A stretch of 64,000 nt of DNA from an uncultured Acholeplasmatales bacterium (GCA_944324805.1 CALUXS010000008.1:1-64000), one strand, 5' to 3'; shown: positions 29,265 to 40,027, counted from the first letter of the stretch. Notes: generated by a model not told the origin, from the sequence alone. Made by a program: numbers and translations.

Positions 29265-29606
29265 ATGGAAGCAAAAGCAATCGCAAAAAACGTTAGAATT
29301 ACTCCTCGTAAGGCTCGTCTTGTCGTTGATTTAATCCGTAACAAGAGTGTTATGGAAGCTAACGCTATCTTAAAATTAACTAATAAACAAGCTTGCGAAG
29401 CTGTAATTAAAGTTTTAAATTCTGCTGTAGCAAACGCAGAACAAAATCATAGCATGAACAAAGAAAACTTATATGTTAAGACTTGTTATGTTAATGATGG
29501 TTTACGTTTAAAGAGAATGTTACCTCGTGCTAAAGGCCGTGGTGATGTTATTATTAAAAGATCTTGCAACATTACAATCGTTGTTGCTGAGAGAGAAAGC
29601 AAGTAA
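29265..29606 (+). CDS. rplV: 50S ribosomal protein L22
   Basis: The 113-residue L22 has the N-terminal [17 protein letters not shown] and the C-terminal beta-hairpin [15 protein letters not shown], which lies in the exit tunnel and is the usual site of macrolide-resistance mutations. No unusual change is evident there. Confidence 0.98.
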   Translation: MEAKAIAKNVRITPRKARLVVDLIRNKSVMEANAILKLTNKQACEAVIKVLNSAVANAEQNHSMNKENLYVKTCYVNDGLRLKRMLPRAKGRGDVIIKRSCNITIVVAERESK

Positions 29607-29620
29607 GGAGGATATAACAC

Positions 29621-30382
29621 ATGGGTCAAAAAGTAAGTCCAGTCGGATTACGTGTTGGTATCAACCGTGATTGGGATGCAGCATGGTATGCTGATAAAAC
29701 TAAAGTAGCTGACTTATTATTAGAAGATATTCGCATTCGTGAATATTTAGAAGAAACATATAAGAAAGCTCAAATCTCACGCGTTATTATCGAACGTTTA
29801 AAAGGTGTAGGTAAGGATCATAAAGATCGTGTAAAAATTACATTATATACAGCTAGACCTGGTTCAGTAATTGGTCGTGATGCTGAAACTAAAAATGCTG
29901 TTATTAAAGAATTAGCATATAGAACTAAGAAAGACATCGTTTTAAATGTTGTTGAAATAAAGAAACCTGAATTAGACGCTACAATCGTTGCAAAGCAAAT
30001 TGCTGAGCAATTAGAAGCTCGTGCATCTTTCCGTCGTGTACAAAAGATGGCAATCCAACGTGCTTTAAAAGCTGGCGCTAAGGGTGTTAAAACTTCTATT
30101 TCTGGTCGTTTAGCAGGTGCTGAAATGGCTCGTAGCGAAGGTTATATTGAAGGTCAAGTACCTCTACATACACTTCGTGCTGATATTGATTATGCAGTAG
30201 CTGAAGCTTTAACAACTTATGGTAAATTAGGTGTTAAAGTTTGGATTTATAAGGGCGAAATTTTAGAGATTAAGCCACGTCAAGTTGAAGATCGTCGTGC
30301 TCCTCGTAAGCCTCGTCCTGAAAAGAAAGTCGTAAAAGCTGAAAAAGCTGAAAAGACTGAAAGCTCTAAGGGAGGTAAGTAA
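29621..30382 (+). CDS. rpsC: 30S ribosomal protein S3
   Basis: The 253-residue S3 lines the mRNA entry site. It starts [18 protein letters not shown], has a KH domain ([14 protein letters not shown]) and the [13 protein letters not shown] segment. It is about 30 residues longer than common forms because of a Lys/Glu-rich tail ([14 protein letters not shown]). Confidence 0.98.
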   Translation: MGQKVSPVGLRVGINRDWDAAWYADKTKVADLLLEDIRIREYLEETYKKAQISRVIIERLKGVGKDHKDRVKITLYTARPGSVIGRDAETKNAVIKELAYRTKKDIVLNVVEIKKPELDATIVAKQIAEQLEARASFRRVQKMAIQRALKAGAKGVKTSISGRLAGAEMARSEGYIEGQVPLHTLRADIDYAVAEALTTYGKLGVKVWIYKGEILEIKPRQVEDRRAPRKPRPEKKVVKAEKAEKTESSKGGK

Positions 30383-30384
30383 TT

Positions 30385-30801
30385 ATGTTAATGCCTAAAA
30401 GAGTTAAATTCCGTCGTCCACACCGCGTATATTTTAGCGGTAAGGCTAAGGGCGGTACTGAATTAGCATTCGGTCACTTCGGTTTACAAGCAACTGAAGG
30501 TTGCTGGTTAACAAATAACCAAATTGAAGCTGGTCGTATCGCAATTACACGTTATATGAACCGTCAAGGTAAAGTATGGATTAAGGTTTTCCCTCATTTA
30601 TCAAAAACTCATAAACCTCTAGAAGTTCGTATGGGTTCTGGTAAAGGTGCTCCTGAATCTTGGGTAGCAGTAGTTAAGGAAGGCTTGATTTTATTCGAAG
30701 TAGATGGCGTAAGTGAAGAAATTGCACGTGAGGCTCTTCGTTTAGCATCTCATAAGTTACCTTGCAAGACTAAATTTGTTAAAAGAGAAGGTGACGAGTA
30801 A
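30385..30801 (+). CDS. rplP: 50S ribosomal protein L16
   Basis: The 138-residue L16 binds near the A-site tRNA elbow. [14 protein letters not shown] is the family N-terminus, supporting this start two bases after rps[16 protein letters not shown] is conserved. Its last base is shared with the rpmC start. Confidence 0.98.
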   Translation: MLMPKRVKFRRPHRVYFSGKAKGGTELAFGHFGLQATEGCWLTNNQIEAGRIAITRYMNRQGKVWIKVFPHLSKTHKPLEVRMGSGKGAPESWVAVVKEGLILFEVDGVSEEIAREALRLASHKLPCKTKFVKREGDE

Positions 30802-31007
30802 TGATGAAAGCTAAAGAAATTCGTAATTTATCTGTTGAGCAAATCAATGCAAAAATCGCAGATTTAAAAGAAGAATTATTCAACTTAAGATTCCAAGCAG
30901 CTTTAGGCTCAGCTGAGAATCCTTCAAAAATGAATGAAATTAAAAGAACAATTGCTCGTATGAAGACTGTTTTAACAGAAAAAGCTAATGCGGGCAAGGC
31001 AGAATAA
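30801..31007 (+). CDS. rpmC: 50S ribosomal protein L29
   Basis: The 68-residue two-helix L29 sits beside L23 at the tunnel exit. It has the pattern [27 protein letters not shown]. The start overlaps the L16 stop (TAATG); a second ATG follows at 30804 and either may be used. Confidence 0.97.
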   Translation: MMKAKEIRNLSVEQINAKIADLKEELFNLRFQAALGSAENPSKMNEIKRTIARMKTVLTEKANAGKAE

Positions 31008-31017
31008 GGAGGACAAC

Positions 31018-31278
31018 ATGGAACGTAATAGTCGTAAAGTTTTTACAGGAACTGTAGTTTCAGATAAGATGGATAAGACAATCGTTGTAGCTGTTGATAC
31101 ATTCAGTACACACAGAATCTACAAGAAACGTATTAAGAAAACATCAAAATTTCATGTTCATGATGAAAACAATAGTGCTAAAATTGGTGATGTTGTTCGC
31201 TTCATGGAAACAAGACCACTATCAGCTACTAAGCGTTACTGTTTAGTTGAAGTGGTTAAGACTAAAGAAACAGTTTAG
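31018..31278 (+). CDS. rpsQ: 30S ribosomal protein S17
   Basis: The 86-residue S17 is an OB-fold primary binder of 16S r[22 protein letters not shown] is the hallmark. I start at ATG 31018, preceded by AAGGAGG; an upstream in-frame start at 30988 lies inside rpmC and adds unconserved residues. Confidence 0.97.
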   Translation: MERNSRKVFTGTVVSDKMDKTIVVAVDTFSTHRIYKKRIKKTSKFHVHDENNSAKIGDVVRFMETRPLSATKRYCLVEVVKTKETV

Positions 31279-31299
31279 TTTCTGAAAGGAGAAGCACTA

Positions 31300-31668
31300 A
31301 TGGTTCAACAAGAAACAAGACTTGCTGTTGCTGATAATAGTGGCGCACGTGAGTTATTAATTATTAAAATTTTAGGTGGAGCATTACACCGTTATGCAAA
31401 CGTTGGTGACATTGTAGTATGCAGTGTCAAAGAAGCAACACCAAACGGTGCTGTTAAAAAAGGTGACGTTGTTAAAGCTGTTATCGTTCGTTCTAAGAAA
31501 GGTTTAAGACGTAACGATGGTTCATACATTAAGTTTGATGAAAATGCAGCTGTTATCGTTCGTGAGGATGGTACTCCTCGTGGAACTCGTATTTTTGGCC
31601 CTGTTGCTAGAGAATTACGTGATAAGAACTATATGAAGATCATCTCTTTAGCACCAGAAGTACTATAA
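31300..31668 (+). CDS. rplN: 50S ribosomal protein L14
   Basis: The 122-residue L14 helps form intersubunit bridges. It begins [20 protein letters not shown] and ends IISLAPEVL, with normal length. AAAGGAG precedes the ATG, and rplX follows after 15 bases. Confidence 0.98.
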   Translation: MVQQETRLAVADNSGARELLIIKILGGALHRYANVGDIVVCSVKEATPNGAVKKGDVVKAVIVRSKKGLRRNDGSYIKFDENAAVIVREDGTPRGTRIFGPVARELRDKNYMKIISLAPEVL

Positions 31669-31683
31669 GGAGGTCAATCGAAT

Positions 31684-32034
31684 ATGCAAATCAAAGTTAA
31701 TGACACTGTTGTAGTAATCAGCGGTAAAGATAAATATACTACTGATAAAAAGGGTAATAAAATTCCTAAGACTGGTCGAGTTATTGCAGTTTATCCTAAA
31801 ACTAATAGAGTTAAGGTTGAAGGCGTAAACATTGTTAAGAAACATCAAAAGCCAACTCAACAAAATCAAAGTGGATCAATCATTGAAGTAGAGGCTCCAA
31901 TCGATGCATCTAATGTAATGTTATTAGATCCAAAGGTTAACAAGCCTACTCGTGTATCAGTTGTTGAGAAAGAAGTTAAAGGCAAAGTTCAAAAAATCAG
32001 AGTTTCTAAAAAATCTGGTTATGAATTCAATTAA
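31684..32034 (+). CDS. rplX: 50S ribosomal protein L24
   Basis: The 116-residue L24 starts 50S assembly. The KOW motif is [13 protein letters not shown], and [20 protein letters not shown] is typical. It is about ten residues longer than most forms, through an insertion near TTDKKGNKI and its tail. Confidence 0.97.
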   Translation: MQIKVNDTVVVISGKDKYTTDKKGNKIPKTGRVIAVYPKTNRVKVEGVNIVKKHQKPTQQNQSGSIIEVEAPIDASNVMLLDPKVNKPTRVSVVEKEVKGKVQKIRVSKKSGYEFN

Positions 32035-32059
32035 TTCTTTAGAGAGGAGGTAAATTGAT

Positions 32060-32599
32060 ATGAATCGTTTACAAGAAAAATATCAAACTTCTGTGAGAAC
32101 AGAATTAGCAAATAAATTCCAATATAAATCATCAATGGAAATTCCTAGATTAGAAAAAATCGTTATTAACATGGGTGTAGGTGACGCAGTTGCTAACGCT
32201 AAAGTTTTAGACGATGCTGTTGAGGAATTAACACTAATCGCAGGTCAAAAACCAGTTGTTACTAAGGCTAAGAAATCAGTAGCAAACTTCAAGTTACGTG
32301 AAGGTATGCCAATTGGTTGTAAAGTTACATTAAGAGGCCAAAGAATGTATGAATTCTTAGACAAGTTAGTATCAATTGCTTTACCACGTGTACGTGATTT
32401 CCATGGTATTAATGGTAATGCTTTCGATGGTCGCGGTAATTATACTTTAGGTGTAAAAGAGCAATTAATTTTCCCTGAAATTAATTTTGACAAGGTTAAA
32501 AAAGTTCGTGGTATGGATATTGTTATCGTTACTACAGCTAAGAGCGATGAAGAAGGACGTACTCTATTACAATTAATGGGTATGCCTTTCAGAAAGTAG
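32060..32599 (+). CDS. rplE: 50S ribosomal protein L5
   Basis: The 179-residue L5 contacts 5S rRNA and P-site t[19 protein letters not shown] and the [21 protein letters not shown] region are conserved. Length is normal, with GAGAGGAGG upstream. Confidence 0.98.
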   Translation: MNRLQEKYQTSVRTELANKFQYKSSMEIPRLEKIVINMGVGDAVANAKVLDDAVEELTLIAGQKPVVTKAKKSVANFKLREGMPIGCKVTLRGQRMYEFLDKLVSIALPRVRDFHGINGNAFDGRGNYTLGVKEQLIFPEINFDKVKKVRGMDIVIVTTAKSDEEGRTLLQLMGMPFRK

Positions 32600-32613
32600 A
32601 GAGGAAATAATAT

Positions 32614-32799
32614 ATGGCAAAAACATCATTGATTGTAAAAAATCATAGAAAACCTAAATATAGCGCTCGTGAATATACACGTTGTGAGCGTTGTGGTCGT
32701 CCTCATGCAGTTATCGGTAAGTTCAAACTTTGTCGTGTTTGCTTCCGTGAATTAGCATATAAAGGACAAATTCCTGGCGTTAAGAAAGCCAGCTGGTAA
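32614..32799 (+). CDS. rpsN: 30S ribosomal protein S14, zinc-binding type Z
   Basis: The 61-residue S14 carries the zinc ribbon C-x2-C-x12-C-x2-C (CERCG...CRVC), the usual type in Bacillota. No zinc-free paralogue occurs in the window. Confidence 0.98.
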   Translation: MAKTSLIVKNHRKPKYSAREYTRCERCGRPHAVIGKFKLCRVCFRELAYKGQIPGVKKASW

Positions 32800-32822
32800 T
32801 ATTCCAAAAGGAGGAAATCATA

Positions 32823-33212
32823 ATGACAGATCCAATTGCAGATATGTTAACTCGCATTCGCAATGCGAAGGCTATGCATCATCAAACAGTTGAAATGCCA
32901 ACTTCTAAATTAAAATTAGCTATGCTAGAAGTAATGAAGAATGAAGGCTATATCGTTGATTATAAAGCAACTGAAGATGTAAAGAGCGTTACAACTGTAA
33001 CTTTAAAATATACTGAAAATAACGAAAGTGTTATTAAAGGTTTAAAATGCGTTTCTAAACCAGGCTTAAAGGTATATGCTTCTTGTGAAGAATTACCAAA
33101 GGTTCTTAATGGTTTAGGTATTGCTATCGTTTCAACTTCTCAAGGAGTTATGACTGATAGACAAGCTCGTAAGTTAAAAATCGGTGGCGAAGTATTAGCT
33201 TACGTTTGGTAA
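32823..33212 (+). CDS. rpsH: 30S ribosomal protein S8
   Basis: The 129-residue S8 binds the central domain of 16S rRNA. It starts [14 protein letters not shown] and ends with the [21 protein letters not shown] region. AGGAGG is upstream. It is slightly shorter than the usual 131-132. Confidence 0.98.
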   Translation: MTDPIADMLTRIRNAKAMHHQTVEMPTSKLKLAMLEVMKNEGYIVDYKATEDVKSVTTVTLKYTENNESVIKGLKCVSKPGLKVYASCEELPKVLNGLGIAIVSTSQGVMTDRQARKLKIGGEVLAYVW

Positions 33213-33235
33213 TATAAATTAGGAGGAAATTTAAA

Positions 33236-33775
33236 ATGTCACGTATTGGAAATAAGCCAATTTTACTTCCTGCAGACGTTAATGTAACTGTTACTAACAA
33301 TACAGTTAATGTTAAAGGTCCTAAGGGAGAGTTGAGTTTTGATTTCGACAGCAGCTTAACTGTAGTTGTTGAAGATAATCATTTATTAGTAAAACGTCCT
33401 AACGATACAAAGTGGAGCAAGACTATTCATGGTACTACTCGTGCTTTAGTTCACAATATGGTTGAAGGTGTATCTAAAGGATTTACTAAAACATTAGAAA
33501 TTAACGGTGTTGGTTACCGTGCTCAATTATCAGGTAACAAATTAACAGTTTATGCTGGTTATTCTCACACTGTTGAATTAGAAGTTCCAAGTGGACTTAA
33601 GGTAGAATTACCAAAGAATACAATTATTAATATTTCTGGTATTGATAAGCAATTAGTTGGTCAATTCGCAGCAGAAATTCGTGAAATCCGTAAACCTGAA
33701 CCTTACAAAGGAAAAGGTATTAAATATTCTGATGAACATGTTCGTCGTAAGGAAGGAAAAACTGCTAAGAAGTAG
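33236..33775 (+). CDS. rplF: 50S ribosomal protein L6
   Basis: The 179-residue L6 lies at the factor-binding base. It begins [11 protein letters not shown] and ends with the conserved [28 protein letters not shown] lies upstream of the ATG. Confidence 0.98.
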   Translation: MSRIGNKPILLPADVNVTVTNNTVNVKGPKGELSFDFDSSLTVVVEDNHLLVKRPNDTKWSKTIHGTTRALVHNMVEGVSKGFTKTLEINGVGYRAQLSGNKLTVYAGYSHTVELEVPSGLKVELPKNTIINISGIDKQLVGQFAAEIREIRKPEPYKGKGIKYSDEHVRRKEGKTAKK

Positions 33776-33794
33776 TTAAAGGAGGGTACTAGAT

Positions 33795-34154
33795 ATGATT
33801 AATAAAATTTCTAAGAATGCAAGTCGTCAAAAAAGACATTTAGTTATTCGTAAAAAAGTAATTGGTACAGCTTCAAAACCACGTCTAAATGTTTTCCGTT
33901 CTAACAAACAAATCTATGCACAATTAATTAATGATGAAAATGGTACTACTTTATGCCAAGCTTCATCTTTAGAAATTAAAGAATTAGCTAACGGTGGCAA
34001 CATTGAAGCTGCTACTAAAGTTGGTGAATTAGTTGCTAAACGTGCTTTAGATTTAAAGATTTCAAAAGTTGTATTCGACCGTGGTGGTTATTTATATCAT
34101 GGCCGTGTAAAAGCATTAGCTGACGCTGCTAGAGCAGCTGGCTTAGAATTCTAA
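33795..34154 (+). CDS. rplR: 50S ribosomal protein L18
   Basis: The 119-residue L18 binds 5S rRNA. The basic N-terminus, [16 protein letters not shown] and the C-terminal [20 protein letters not shown] are typical. AAAGGAGG precedes the start. Confidence 0.98.
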   Translation: MINKISKNASRQKRHLVIRKKVIGTASKPRLNVFRSNKQIYAQLINDENGTTLCQASSLEIKELANGGNIEAATKVGELVAKRALDLKISKVVFDRGGYLYHGRVKALADAARAAGLEF

Positions 34155-34169
34155 AGGAGGAAAAACTTT

Positions 34170-34679
34170 ATGCGTCAAGATCGTGAAGTAAAAGACGTAC
34201 AACCTGAGTTCGAAGAACGTGTTGTTGCGATTAATCGTGTAACTAAGGTTGTTAAAGGTGGTAGAACATTACGTTTCGCTGCATTAGTAGTAATCGGTGA
34301 CCGCAAAGGTAACGTTGGTTTCGGTACTGGTAAGGCATCTGAAGTACCTGATGCAATTAAGAAAGCCATCGAAAGCGCAAAGAAGAACATGATTCATGTA
34401 TCAATTGTTAACACAACTATTCCTCATAGTGTTACTGGTGTATACGGTGCTGGTCGTGTTGTTTTAAGACCTGCTGCAGCTGGTACTGGTGTTATCGCTG
34501 GTGGTCCAGTTCGTGCGGTTGTTGAATTAGCTGGTATCTCAGATATTCTTTCTAAGTCTTTAGGTTCTGCAACTCCAATTAATGTTGTTAGAGCTACTGT
34601 AGAAGGCTTAAAAAATTTACATACTGTTGAGACTGTTGCTGCTCGCCGTGGCAAGACAGTTGAAGAAATTTTGGGGTAA
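34170..34679 (+). CDS. rpsE: 30S ribosomal protein S5
   Basis: The 169-residue S5 shapes the decoding site and mRNA entry. The loop [19 protein letters not shown] and the [16 protein letters not shown] segment are conserved. Spectinomycin-site residues show no obvious change by eye. Confidence 0.98.
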   Translation: MRQDREVKDVQPEFEERVVAINRVTKVVKGGRTLRFAALVVIGDRKGNVGFGTGKASEVPDAIKKAIESAKKNMIHVSIVNTTIPHSVTGVYGAGRVVLRPAAAGTGVIAGGPVRAVVELAGISDILSKSLGSATPINVVRATVEGLKNLHTVETVAARRGKTVEEILG

Positions 34680-34684
34680 TTAAT

Positions 34685-34858
34685 ATGTATCAAATTACAT
34701 TAGTAAAAAGTTTAATTGGTCGTAAGCCAAACCAAGTTAAGACGGCAAAAGCACTTGGTTTAACTAAAATTGGCCAAACAGTAGTTAAAGAGGAAAATGA
34801 AGCTATAAAAGGCATGATTGTTACCATTGCTCATATGGTACAAGTTGAAGTTAAATAA
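34685..34858 (+). CDS. rpmD: 50S ribosomal protein L30
   Basis: The 57-residue L30 is encoded in the short gap between rpsE and rplO. Its translation starts [20 protein letters not shown] and contains [11 protein letters not shown], as in bacterial L30. GGGG lies in the end of rpsE, only 5 bases separating the two genes, so coupling is likely. Confidence 0.95.
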   Translation: MYQITLVKSLIGRKPNQVKTAKALGLTKIGQTVVKEENEAIKGMIVTIAHMVQVEVK

Positions 34859-34875
34859 TTAAGGAGGTGCCTGGT

Positions 34876-35313
34876 ATGTTAAATGAATTAAGTCCTGTTA
34901 AAGGTGCTAGACATGCAAGAAAACGTCTTGGACGTGGAACTGGTAGTGGACTAGGTAAAACTTCTGGTAAAGGTAATAAGGGTCAAAATGCTCGTTCTGG
35001 TGGCGGCGTTCGTCCTGGTTTCGAAGGTGGACAATTACCTTTATTCCAACGTTTACCAAAGCGTGGTTTCCACAATGTTAGTCGTAAAGAATATGCAGTA
35101 GTTAATGTTGAAGATTTAAATGTATTTGAAAATGGTACAGTTGTTGATGTTGAAGCTTTAATCGCTGCAGGTTTAGTTAAAAAGGTTAATGACGGTGTTA
35201 AGGTTCTAGGAGATGGCGCCTTAGAAAAGAAATTAACTGTAAAGGCTCATAAGTTCTCAGCTAAGGCTGAAGAAGCAATTACAAAAGCTGGTGGAACTGT
35301 TGAGGTGATGTAA
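34876..35313 (+). CDS. rplO: 50S ribosomal protein L15
   Basis: The 145-residue L15 has the Gly/Arg-rich N-terminus ([20 protein letters not shown]) and the [18 protein letters not shown] segment. I use ATG 34876; the in-frame GTG at 34867 overlaps the AAGGAGG ribosome site. Confidence 0.97.
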   Translation: MLNELSPVKGARHARKRLGRGTGSGLGKTSGKGNKGQNARSGGGVRPGFEGGQLPLFQRLPKRGFHNVSRKEYAVVNVEDLNVFENGTVVDVEALIAAGLVKKVNDGVKVLGDGALEKKLTVKAHKFSAKAEEAITKAGGTVEVM

Positions 35314-35314
35314 C

Positions 35315-36622
35315 TTGTTTGAAAAACTAAAAAAGATCTTAAGTAATCGTGAGATTGTTATTAAGTTAATCTTCACATTCTTGATTCTTTTAGTCTTCAA
35401 GGCTGGAACATATATTCCAATCCCTATGGTAGACACTTTGGCTATTCGTGCTGAAATTGCAAATAATAGTTTTTTAACAGTGTTAAACGCATTTAGTGGT
35501 GGTGGTTTATCTAATTTCTCAATTTTGGCGTTAGGTATTTCACCATACATCACTTCATCTATTATTATTCAAATGCTTCAACTTGTTATTCCAAAGCTTA
35601 AGGAATGGTCTGAACAAGGTGAGGTTGGAAAACAAAAAACAAATAGAGTTACTAGATATGTTTCAGTTGCTATTGCTCTAGTACAAGGTTTAGCCTTATT
35701 ATTTGGTTTAGGCGCTAGACCTGAAAATATCTTAGTTGATGATGTACTAAAGTATAACAATATGTACTGGTTATTCTATATCTATATGGCTGTAGTTATT
35801 ACTGCTGGTTCTTGTTTTACAATGTGGCTAGCTGATTTAATTACACGTCATGGTATTGGAAATGGTTCTTCAATGATTATCTCTGCAGGTATCATTTCTA
35901 CAGTACCAGCAATGTTCACAACATTATGGTCTAAGTACTTCTCAGAAGGATTTAATAGTGTTGCAAATTGGACATGCTTTATTGTAATTATCTTGTTATA
36001 TATTTTAATGATTTTTGGTGTCGTATTCTTTGAAGGTGCTCAAAGAAAGATTCCAGTTCAATATGCTAATAGAGGACAAAATGGTAGTAGTGATATTCCA
36101 ATTAAATTGAATAGCGCAAACGTAATTCCAGTTATTTTTGCTTCAACATTATTATCAATTCCTCTAACTATTGTTGGTATGCTAGGGCAAGATACAAGTG
36201 CTGTTGGTACTTGGATTGAACAAATTTTTTCATATCAACAACCAGTAGGTATTGCTTTATATATTTTACTAATATATTTCTTCTCATTCTTCTATTCATT
36301 TATGGTAGTAGATCCAGAAAAAATTAGTGAAAATTTAGATAAGCAAGGTGCATATATTCCTGGTTATCGTCGTGGAGAGGAAACTAAAAATCAATTAGCT
36401 AGAATGTTATTTAGAACAACTTTGATAGGTGCTACTTATTTAACAATTTTAGCTTTAGTACCAATTATTGTTTCTAAGTCTTTTGGATTTACTTCTCAAG
36501 AGGCTTCAGTAATTACAATTGGTGGTACTTCATTAATCATCGTTGTTGGTGTAGCAATTGAAACTGCAAAACAACTAGAAACAGCTTCAGAAACTAAAGA
36601 ATATAAAGGTTTCTTGGAGTAG
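35315..36622 (+). CDS. secY: Protein translocase subunit SecY
   Basis: The 435-residue channel subunit has ten membrane helices. It starts at TTG (LFEKLKKILSN), one base after the rplO stop, with GAGGTGA inside rplO. The plug/TM2 segment (FSILALGISPYITSSIIIQML) and the C-terminal QGAYIPGYRRGEET loop that contacts SecA are conserved. It serves Sec export of the lipoproteins and surface proteins seen elsewhere here. Confidence 0.97.
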   Translation: MFEKLKKILSNREIVIKLIFTFLILLVFKAGTYIPIPMVDTLAIRAEIANNSFLTVLNAFSGGGLSNFSILALGISPYITSSIIIQMLQLVIPKLKEWSEQGEVGKQKTNRVTRYVSVAIALVQGLALLFGLGARPENILVDDVLKYNNMYWLFYIYMAVVITAGSCFTMWLADLITRHGIGNGSSMIISAGIISTVPAMFTTLWSKYFSEGFNSVANWTCFIVIILLYILMIFGVVFFEGAQRKIPVQYANRGQNGSSDIPIKLNSANVIPVIFASTLLSIPLTIVGMLGQDTSAVGTWIEQIFSYQQPVGIALYILLIYFFSFFYSFMVVDPEKISENLDKQGAYIPGYRRGEETKNQLARMLFRTTLIGATYLTILALVPIIVSKSFGFTSQEASVITIGGTSLIIVVGVAIETAKQLETASETKEYKGFLE

Positions 36623-36632
36623 GGAGGAAATT

Positions 36633-37277
36633 ATGAGACTTCTAATAATGGGACGTCCTGGTGCAGGAAAGGGTACTCAAGCTGTTAATATCCGTGAGTA
36701 CTATAATATCCCTCATATTTCAACTGGTGATATGTTTAGAGCTGCCATTAAAAACCAAACAAAACTTGGTGTTTTGGCAAAAAGCTATATGGATCAAGGT
36801 TTACTTGTACCTGATGAAGTTACAATTGGTATAGTTAATGAAAGACTACAAGAAGAAGATTGCAAAAATGGTTTCTTACTTGATGGTTTCCCTCGTAATC
36901 TTGATCAAGCTAAAGCATTAGATAAGTTCTTAAAAGAGCATAATATTGCTTTAGATGCAGTATTAGATATTAATGTTGCACCTGAAATTCTTATTGATAG
37001 AATGGTTGGTCGTCGTGTATGTAAAACTTGCGGCGCAACTTTCCATGTTAAGTTCAATAAACCAAAAGTTGAAGGTGTATGTGATAATTGTGGTTCACCA
37101 CTTATTCAAAGAAACGATGATACATATGAGACAGCTCATAATCGTTTAAAGGTATATGATGACAACACAGCTCCACTTTTAGCATATTATAGCGAACAAA
37201 ATTTACTTAAGACAGTAAATGGTGATCAAGATTTTGCTAAAGTTTTTGCTGATATTAAAGAGGTTTTAAGTAAGTAA
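36633..37277 (+). CDS. adk: Adenylate kinase
   Basis: The 214-residue enzyme interconverts 2 ADP with ATP and AMP. The P-loop is GRPGAGKGTQ. The long LID domain has four cysteines (CKTC...CDNC), the zinc-binding form of Gram-positive bacteria. It follows secY by 10 bases. The map gene usual in this position is absent downstream. Confidence 0.97.
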   Translation: MRLLIMGRPGAGKGTQAVNIREYYNIPHISTGDMFRAAIKNQTKLGVLAKSYMDQGLLVPDEVTIGIVNERLQEEDCKNGFLLDGFPRNLDQAKALDKFLKEHNIALDAVLDINVAPEILIDRMVGRRVCKTCGATFHVKFNKPKVEGVCDNCGSPLIQRNDDTYETAHNRLKVYDDNTAPLLAYYSEQNLLKTVNGDQDFAKVFADIKEVLSK

Positions 37278-37290
37278 GTTTTTCTGTCTA

Positions 37291-37446
37291 TTTAACTATT
37301 AATTTCGTCGCACAAATAAATTAATAGTTAAATTTGATGGTTTACCGTCTTTTGTTTCAATAACAAAAGGCGGAGAACTATTACTTATATTAAAATAATA
37401 TAATTGCTCATTATTTGGTGGTAGATAATGAGGTTAGATTTACCAC
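37291..37446 (+). promoter_or_regulatory. Three-hairpin region between adk and infA
   Basis: The 190-base gap has three stems: a perfect 15-bp stem (37291-37305 with 37318-37332), a 12-bp stem with wobbles (37345-37356 with 37362-37373) and an 8-bp stem (37407-37414 with 37425-37432). GTGGTA (37418-37423) can instead pair with TACCAC (37441-37446), which excludes the third stem. A TATAAT is at 37399-37404 without a good -35. No terminator-like T run follows. It may be a regulatory leader, a processing site, or the scar of a lost map gene. Confidence 0.5.
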
Positions 37447-37467
37447 AAGAAACTATAGGAGGATCAA

Positions 37468-37689
37468 ATGGCAAAAAAAGAAGATGTCATTGAGCTTGAG
37501 GGCACAGTATTAGATGTTTTACCTAACACTCAGTTTATCGTTAAATTAGAAAACGATCATCAAGTTTTAGCCCACGTTTCTGGTAAAATCCGCATGAATA
37601 ACATACGCATTTTACCAGGTGATAAGGTAACAGTAGAGTTATCAACATATGATTTAACACGTGGAAGAATCACTTATAGACATAAGTAA
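37468..37689 (+). CDS. infA: Translation initiation factor IF-1
   Basis: The 73-residue OB-fold factor occupies the A site during initiation. [18 protein letters not shown] and [20 protein letters not shown] are typical. TAGGAGG lies before the ATG. Confidence 0.97.
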   Translation: MAKKEDVIELEGTVLDVLPNTQFIVKLENDHQVLAHVSGKIRMNNIRILPGDKVTVELSTYDLTRGRITYRHK

Positions 37690-37708
37690 AAATAACGGAG
37701 GTAGAAAG

Positions 37709-37822
37709 ATGAAAGTTAGACCATCAGTTAAACCTATGTGCGACAAATGCAAAGTAATCAAACGTAAAGGACGCGTAATGGTTATTTGTGAAAATCCAAA
37801 ACATAAACAAAGACAAGGATAA
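37709..37822 (+). CDS. rpmJ: 50S ribosomal protein L36
   Basis: The 37-residue product reads [20 protein letters not shown] and ends HKQRQG. It keeps the zinc ligands C-x2-C...C-x4-H. GGAGG stands 9 bases before the ATG. It lies in the usual place between infA and rpsM. Confidence 0.96.
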   Translation: MKVRPSVKPMCDKCKVIKRKGRVMVICENPKHKQRQG

Positions 37823-37843
37823 AAATTATAGGAGGCACAGTTT

Positions 37844-38209
37844 ATGGCACGTATTGCAGGTGTAGATATTCCAAATGAAAAGCGTGTTGTTATTTCTTTA
37901 CAATACATCTATGGTATTGGACCAACAATCGCTAAAAATATTTTAAAAGACGCTAATGTTAGCGAAGATACAAGAGTTAAAGCTTTAACTGAAGATGAAT
38001 TAACTCGTATTCGTGCTGAAATCAGCAAATACAAAGTTGAAGGTGATCTTCGTCGTGAAGTTAACTTAAATATCAAACGTTTAATGGAAATCGGTTGTTA
38101 TCGTGGTATTAGACATCGTAAAGGTTTACCAGTTCGTGGCCAAAATACACGTAACAATGCTCGTACTCGTAAGGGTCCAGCTCGTACTATCGCTAATAAG
38201 AAGAAATAA
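37844..38209 (+). CDS. rpsM: 30S ribosomal protein S13
   Basis: The 121-residue S13 of the 30S head begins [18 protein letters not shown] and ends with the basic [15 protein letters not shown] tail that contacts P-site tRNA. TAGGAGG is upstream. Confidence 0.98.
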   Translation: MARIAGVDIPNEKRVVISLQYIYGIGPTIAKNILKDANVSEDTRVKALTEDELTRIRAEISKYKVEGDLRREVNLNIKRLMEIGCYRGIRHRKGLPVRGQNTRNNARTRKGPARTIANKKK

Positions 38210-38221
38210 GGAGGATAACGT

Positions 38222-38605
38222 ATGGCACGTAAAGTTACTAAACGTCGTGTTAAAAGAAACTGCCCAGTTGGTGTAGCTCATATTCACACAACGTTCAATA
38301 ATACAATTGTTACAATTACTGACCCAGCAGGAAATGTTATTTCTTGGAGCAGCGCTGGTGCGTTAGGGTTCAAAGGTAGTCGTAAATCAACAGCTTTCGC
38401 AGCTCAATCAGCTAGTGAGGCTGCTGCAAAATCAGCTTTAGATCAAGGTGTAGTTAAGGTTGAAGTTGCTGTTAAGGGACCTGGTCAAGGCCGTGATGCA
38501 GCTATCCGTTCTTTGGAGGTTGCAGGTTTAGAGATTACAGCAATTAGAGATTGTACTCCAGTTCCACATAATGGCTGTCGTCCACCTAAACGTCCTCGTG
38601 GATAA
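38222..38605 (+). CDS. rpsK: 30S ribosomal protein S11
   Basis: The 127-residue S11 lies on the platform. [16 protein letters not shown] and the C-terminal [17 protein letters not shown] are diagnostic. AAGGAGG precedes the start. Confidence 0.98.
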   Translation: MARKVTKRRVKRNCPVGVAHIHTTFNNTIVTITDPAGNVISWSSAGALGFKGSRKSTAFAAQSASEAAAKSALDQGVVKVEVAVKGPGQGRDAAIRSLEVAGLEITAIRDCTPVPHNGCRPPKRPRG

Positions 38606-38654
38606 TTAATAATTTAATAACTATAAAAATTATCTAATTAGAGGGAGGTTCAAT

Positions 38655-39608
38655 ATGAAGGAACTAAAATTTGAAAAACCAAAAACTAAGGTATTGGAAA
38701 TAGCTCAACAAGGAGACTATGGAAAATTCGAAATTTCACCACTTGAAAGAGGCTTTGGTATTACTTTAGGTAATGCTTTAAGAAGAACTTTATTATCTTC
38801 TTTACCAGGAACTGCTTTCGTAAGTGCAAAGATTGATGGTGTTCAACATGAATTCCAAAATCTTGATGGTGTTGTAGAAGACATCATTACAGTCATCCTA
38901 AATTTAAAGCGTGTTATTTTAAAAACTGAAAGCCAAGACCCTAATTTCGAAACAACTTTAGAAATTAGTAAAGGTGAAGGTGAAGTAACAGCTGGAGATA
39001 TTATCCATGATTTAGATGTTACTATCGTTAATCCAGATCAACATATTGCAACAGTTGCTGCTGGTGGATATTTAAGCATGTTCTTAAAGGTACGTCGTGG
39101 CGTAGGTTATGTAAGTGCTGAAAAGAATAAAGCTTATGTAAATGAAGAAGGCGTAATTGCAATTGACTCTATTTATACACCAATTAAAAATGTTGCATTT
39201 GATGTTGAAAAAACTCGTGTTGATAACGATGCAAGCTTTGATAAGCTTACAATCGAAGTAACTACAAATGGTTCAATTGCCGCTCAAGAAGCTTTAGCAA
39301 TCGCATCTAAGATGATGATTGAACATCTACAAGTTGTTGTAGAATTAAGCGAACAAGCAAGTGAAACTGATTATATGGTTGAAACTGAAGCAGATACTAA
39401 GAATTCTAAATTAGAAAAGACAATTGAAGATTTAGATTTATCTGTTCGTTCATATAACTGTTTAAGACGCGCTCTATTAAATACAGTTGCTGATTTAACA
39501 TCAAAATCTGAGGAAGATATGATGAAAGTTCGTAACTTAGGACGCAAATCATTAAAAGAAATTAAAGAGAAATTAGAGTCTTTAGGCTTGAGTTTCCGTA
39601 AAGACTAA
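38655..39608 (+). CDS. rpoA: DNA-directed RNA polymerase alpha subunit
   Basis: The 317-residue alpha subunit has the N-terminal assembly domain ([20 protein letters not shown]) to about residue 230, a linker, and the C-terminal domain ([20 protein letters not shown]) that contacts UP elements and activators. GAGGGAGG precedes the ATG. Confidence 0.98.
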   Translation: MKELKFEKPKTKVLEIAQQGDYGKFEISPLERGFGITLGNALRRTLLSSLPGTAFVSAKIDGVQHEFQNLDGVVEDIITVILNLKRVILKTESQDPNFETTLEISKGEGEVTAGDIIHDLDVTIVNPDQHIATVAAGGYLSMFLKVRRGVGYVSAEKNKAYVNEEGVIAIDSIYTPIKNVAFDVEKTRVDNDASFDKLTIEVTTNGSIAAQEALAIASKMMIEHLQVVVELSEQASETDYMVETEADTKNSKLEKTIEDLDLSVRSYNCLRRALLNTVADLTSKSEEDMMKVRNLGRKSLKEIKEKLESLGLSFRKD

Positions 39609-39625
39609 TAAGGAGGATATTAACT

Positions 39626-39985
39626 ATGTCTTATTCTAGACTACGTCGTAGTTCTGATCAAAGAAAAGCTTTACTTCGTGATTTAGTTACTGACTTAATT
39701 TTAAATGGTCGTATCGAAACTACTGAAACTAAAGCTAAAGAATTAAAGAGATTAGCTGACAAGATGGTAACATTAGGAAAAGCTAACACTTTACATTCTC
39801 GTCGTCAAGCTGCTACTTTAATCCGTTTTGAAAAGGATGAAGAAGGTAAGTTTGCTATTCAAAAATTATTTAGCGAAATCGCTCCAAAATTTGCTAGCCG
39901 TAATGGTGGTTATACTAGAGTAATCAAGACTGGTTTCCGTCGTGGTGACTCTGCTCCTATGGCTATTATTGAATGGGTTGAATAA
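39626..39985 (+). CDS. rplQ: 50S ribosomal protein L17
   Basis: The 119-residue L17 lies near the tunnel exit. [21 protein letters not shown] and the [20 protein letters not shown] region are typical. It is the last gene of the cluster; the ecf cobalt-type ATPase genes that often follow are absent. Confidence 0.98.
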   Translation: MSYSRLRRSSDQRKALLRDLVTDLILNGRIETTETKAKELKRLADKMVTLGKANTLHSRRQAATLIRFEKDEEGKFAIQKLFSEIAPKFASRNGGYTRVIKTGFRRGDSAPMAIIEWVE

Positions 39986-39991
39986 TAAATT

Positions 39992-40022
39992 AGAGCTCTA
40001 CAAAGTAGAGCTCTTTTTTTAT
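39992..40022 (+). terminator. Terminator of the ribosomal cluster
   Basis: AGAGCTCTAC (39992-40001) pairs with GTAGAGCTCT (40005-40014) around AAA, followed by seven or more Ts. Confidence 0.96.
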
Positions 40023-40027
40023 ATAAA

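Noticed and set aside
26182-39985. Antisense and alternate-frame ORFs of 60-130 residues within ribosomal genes
   Set aside because: They lack ribosome sites, have no recognisable domains and are fully covered by well-conserved genes.
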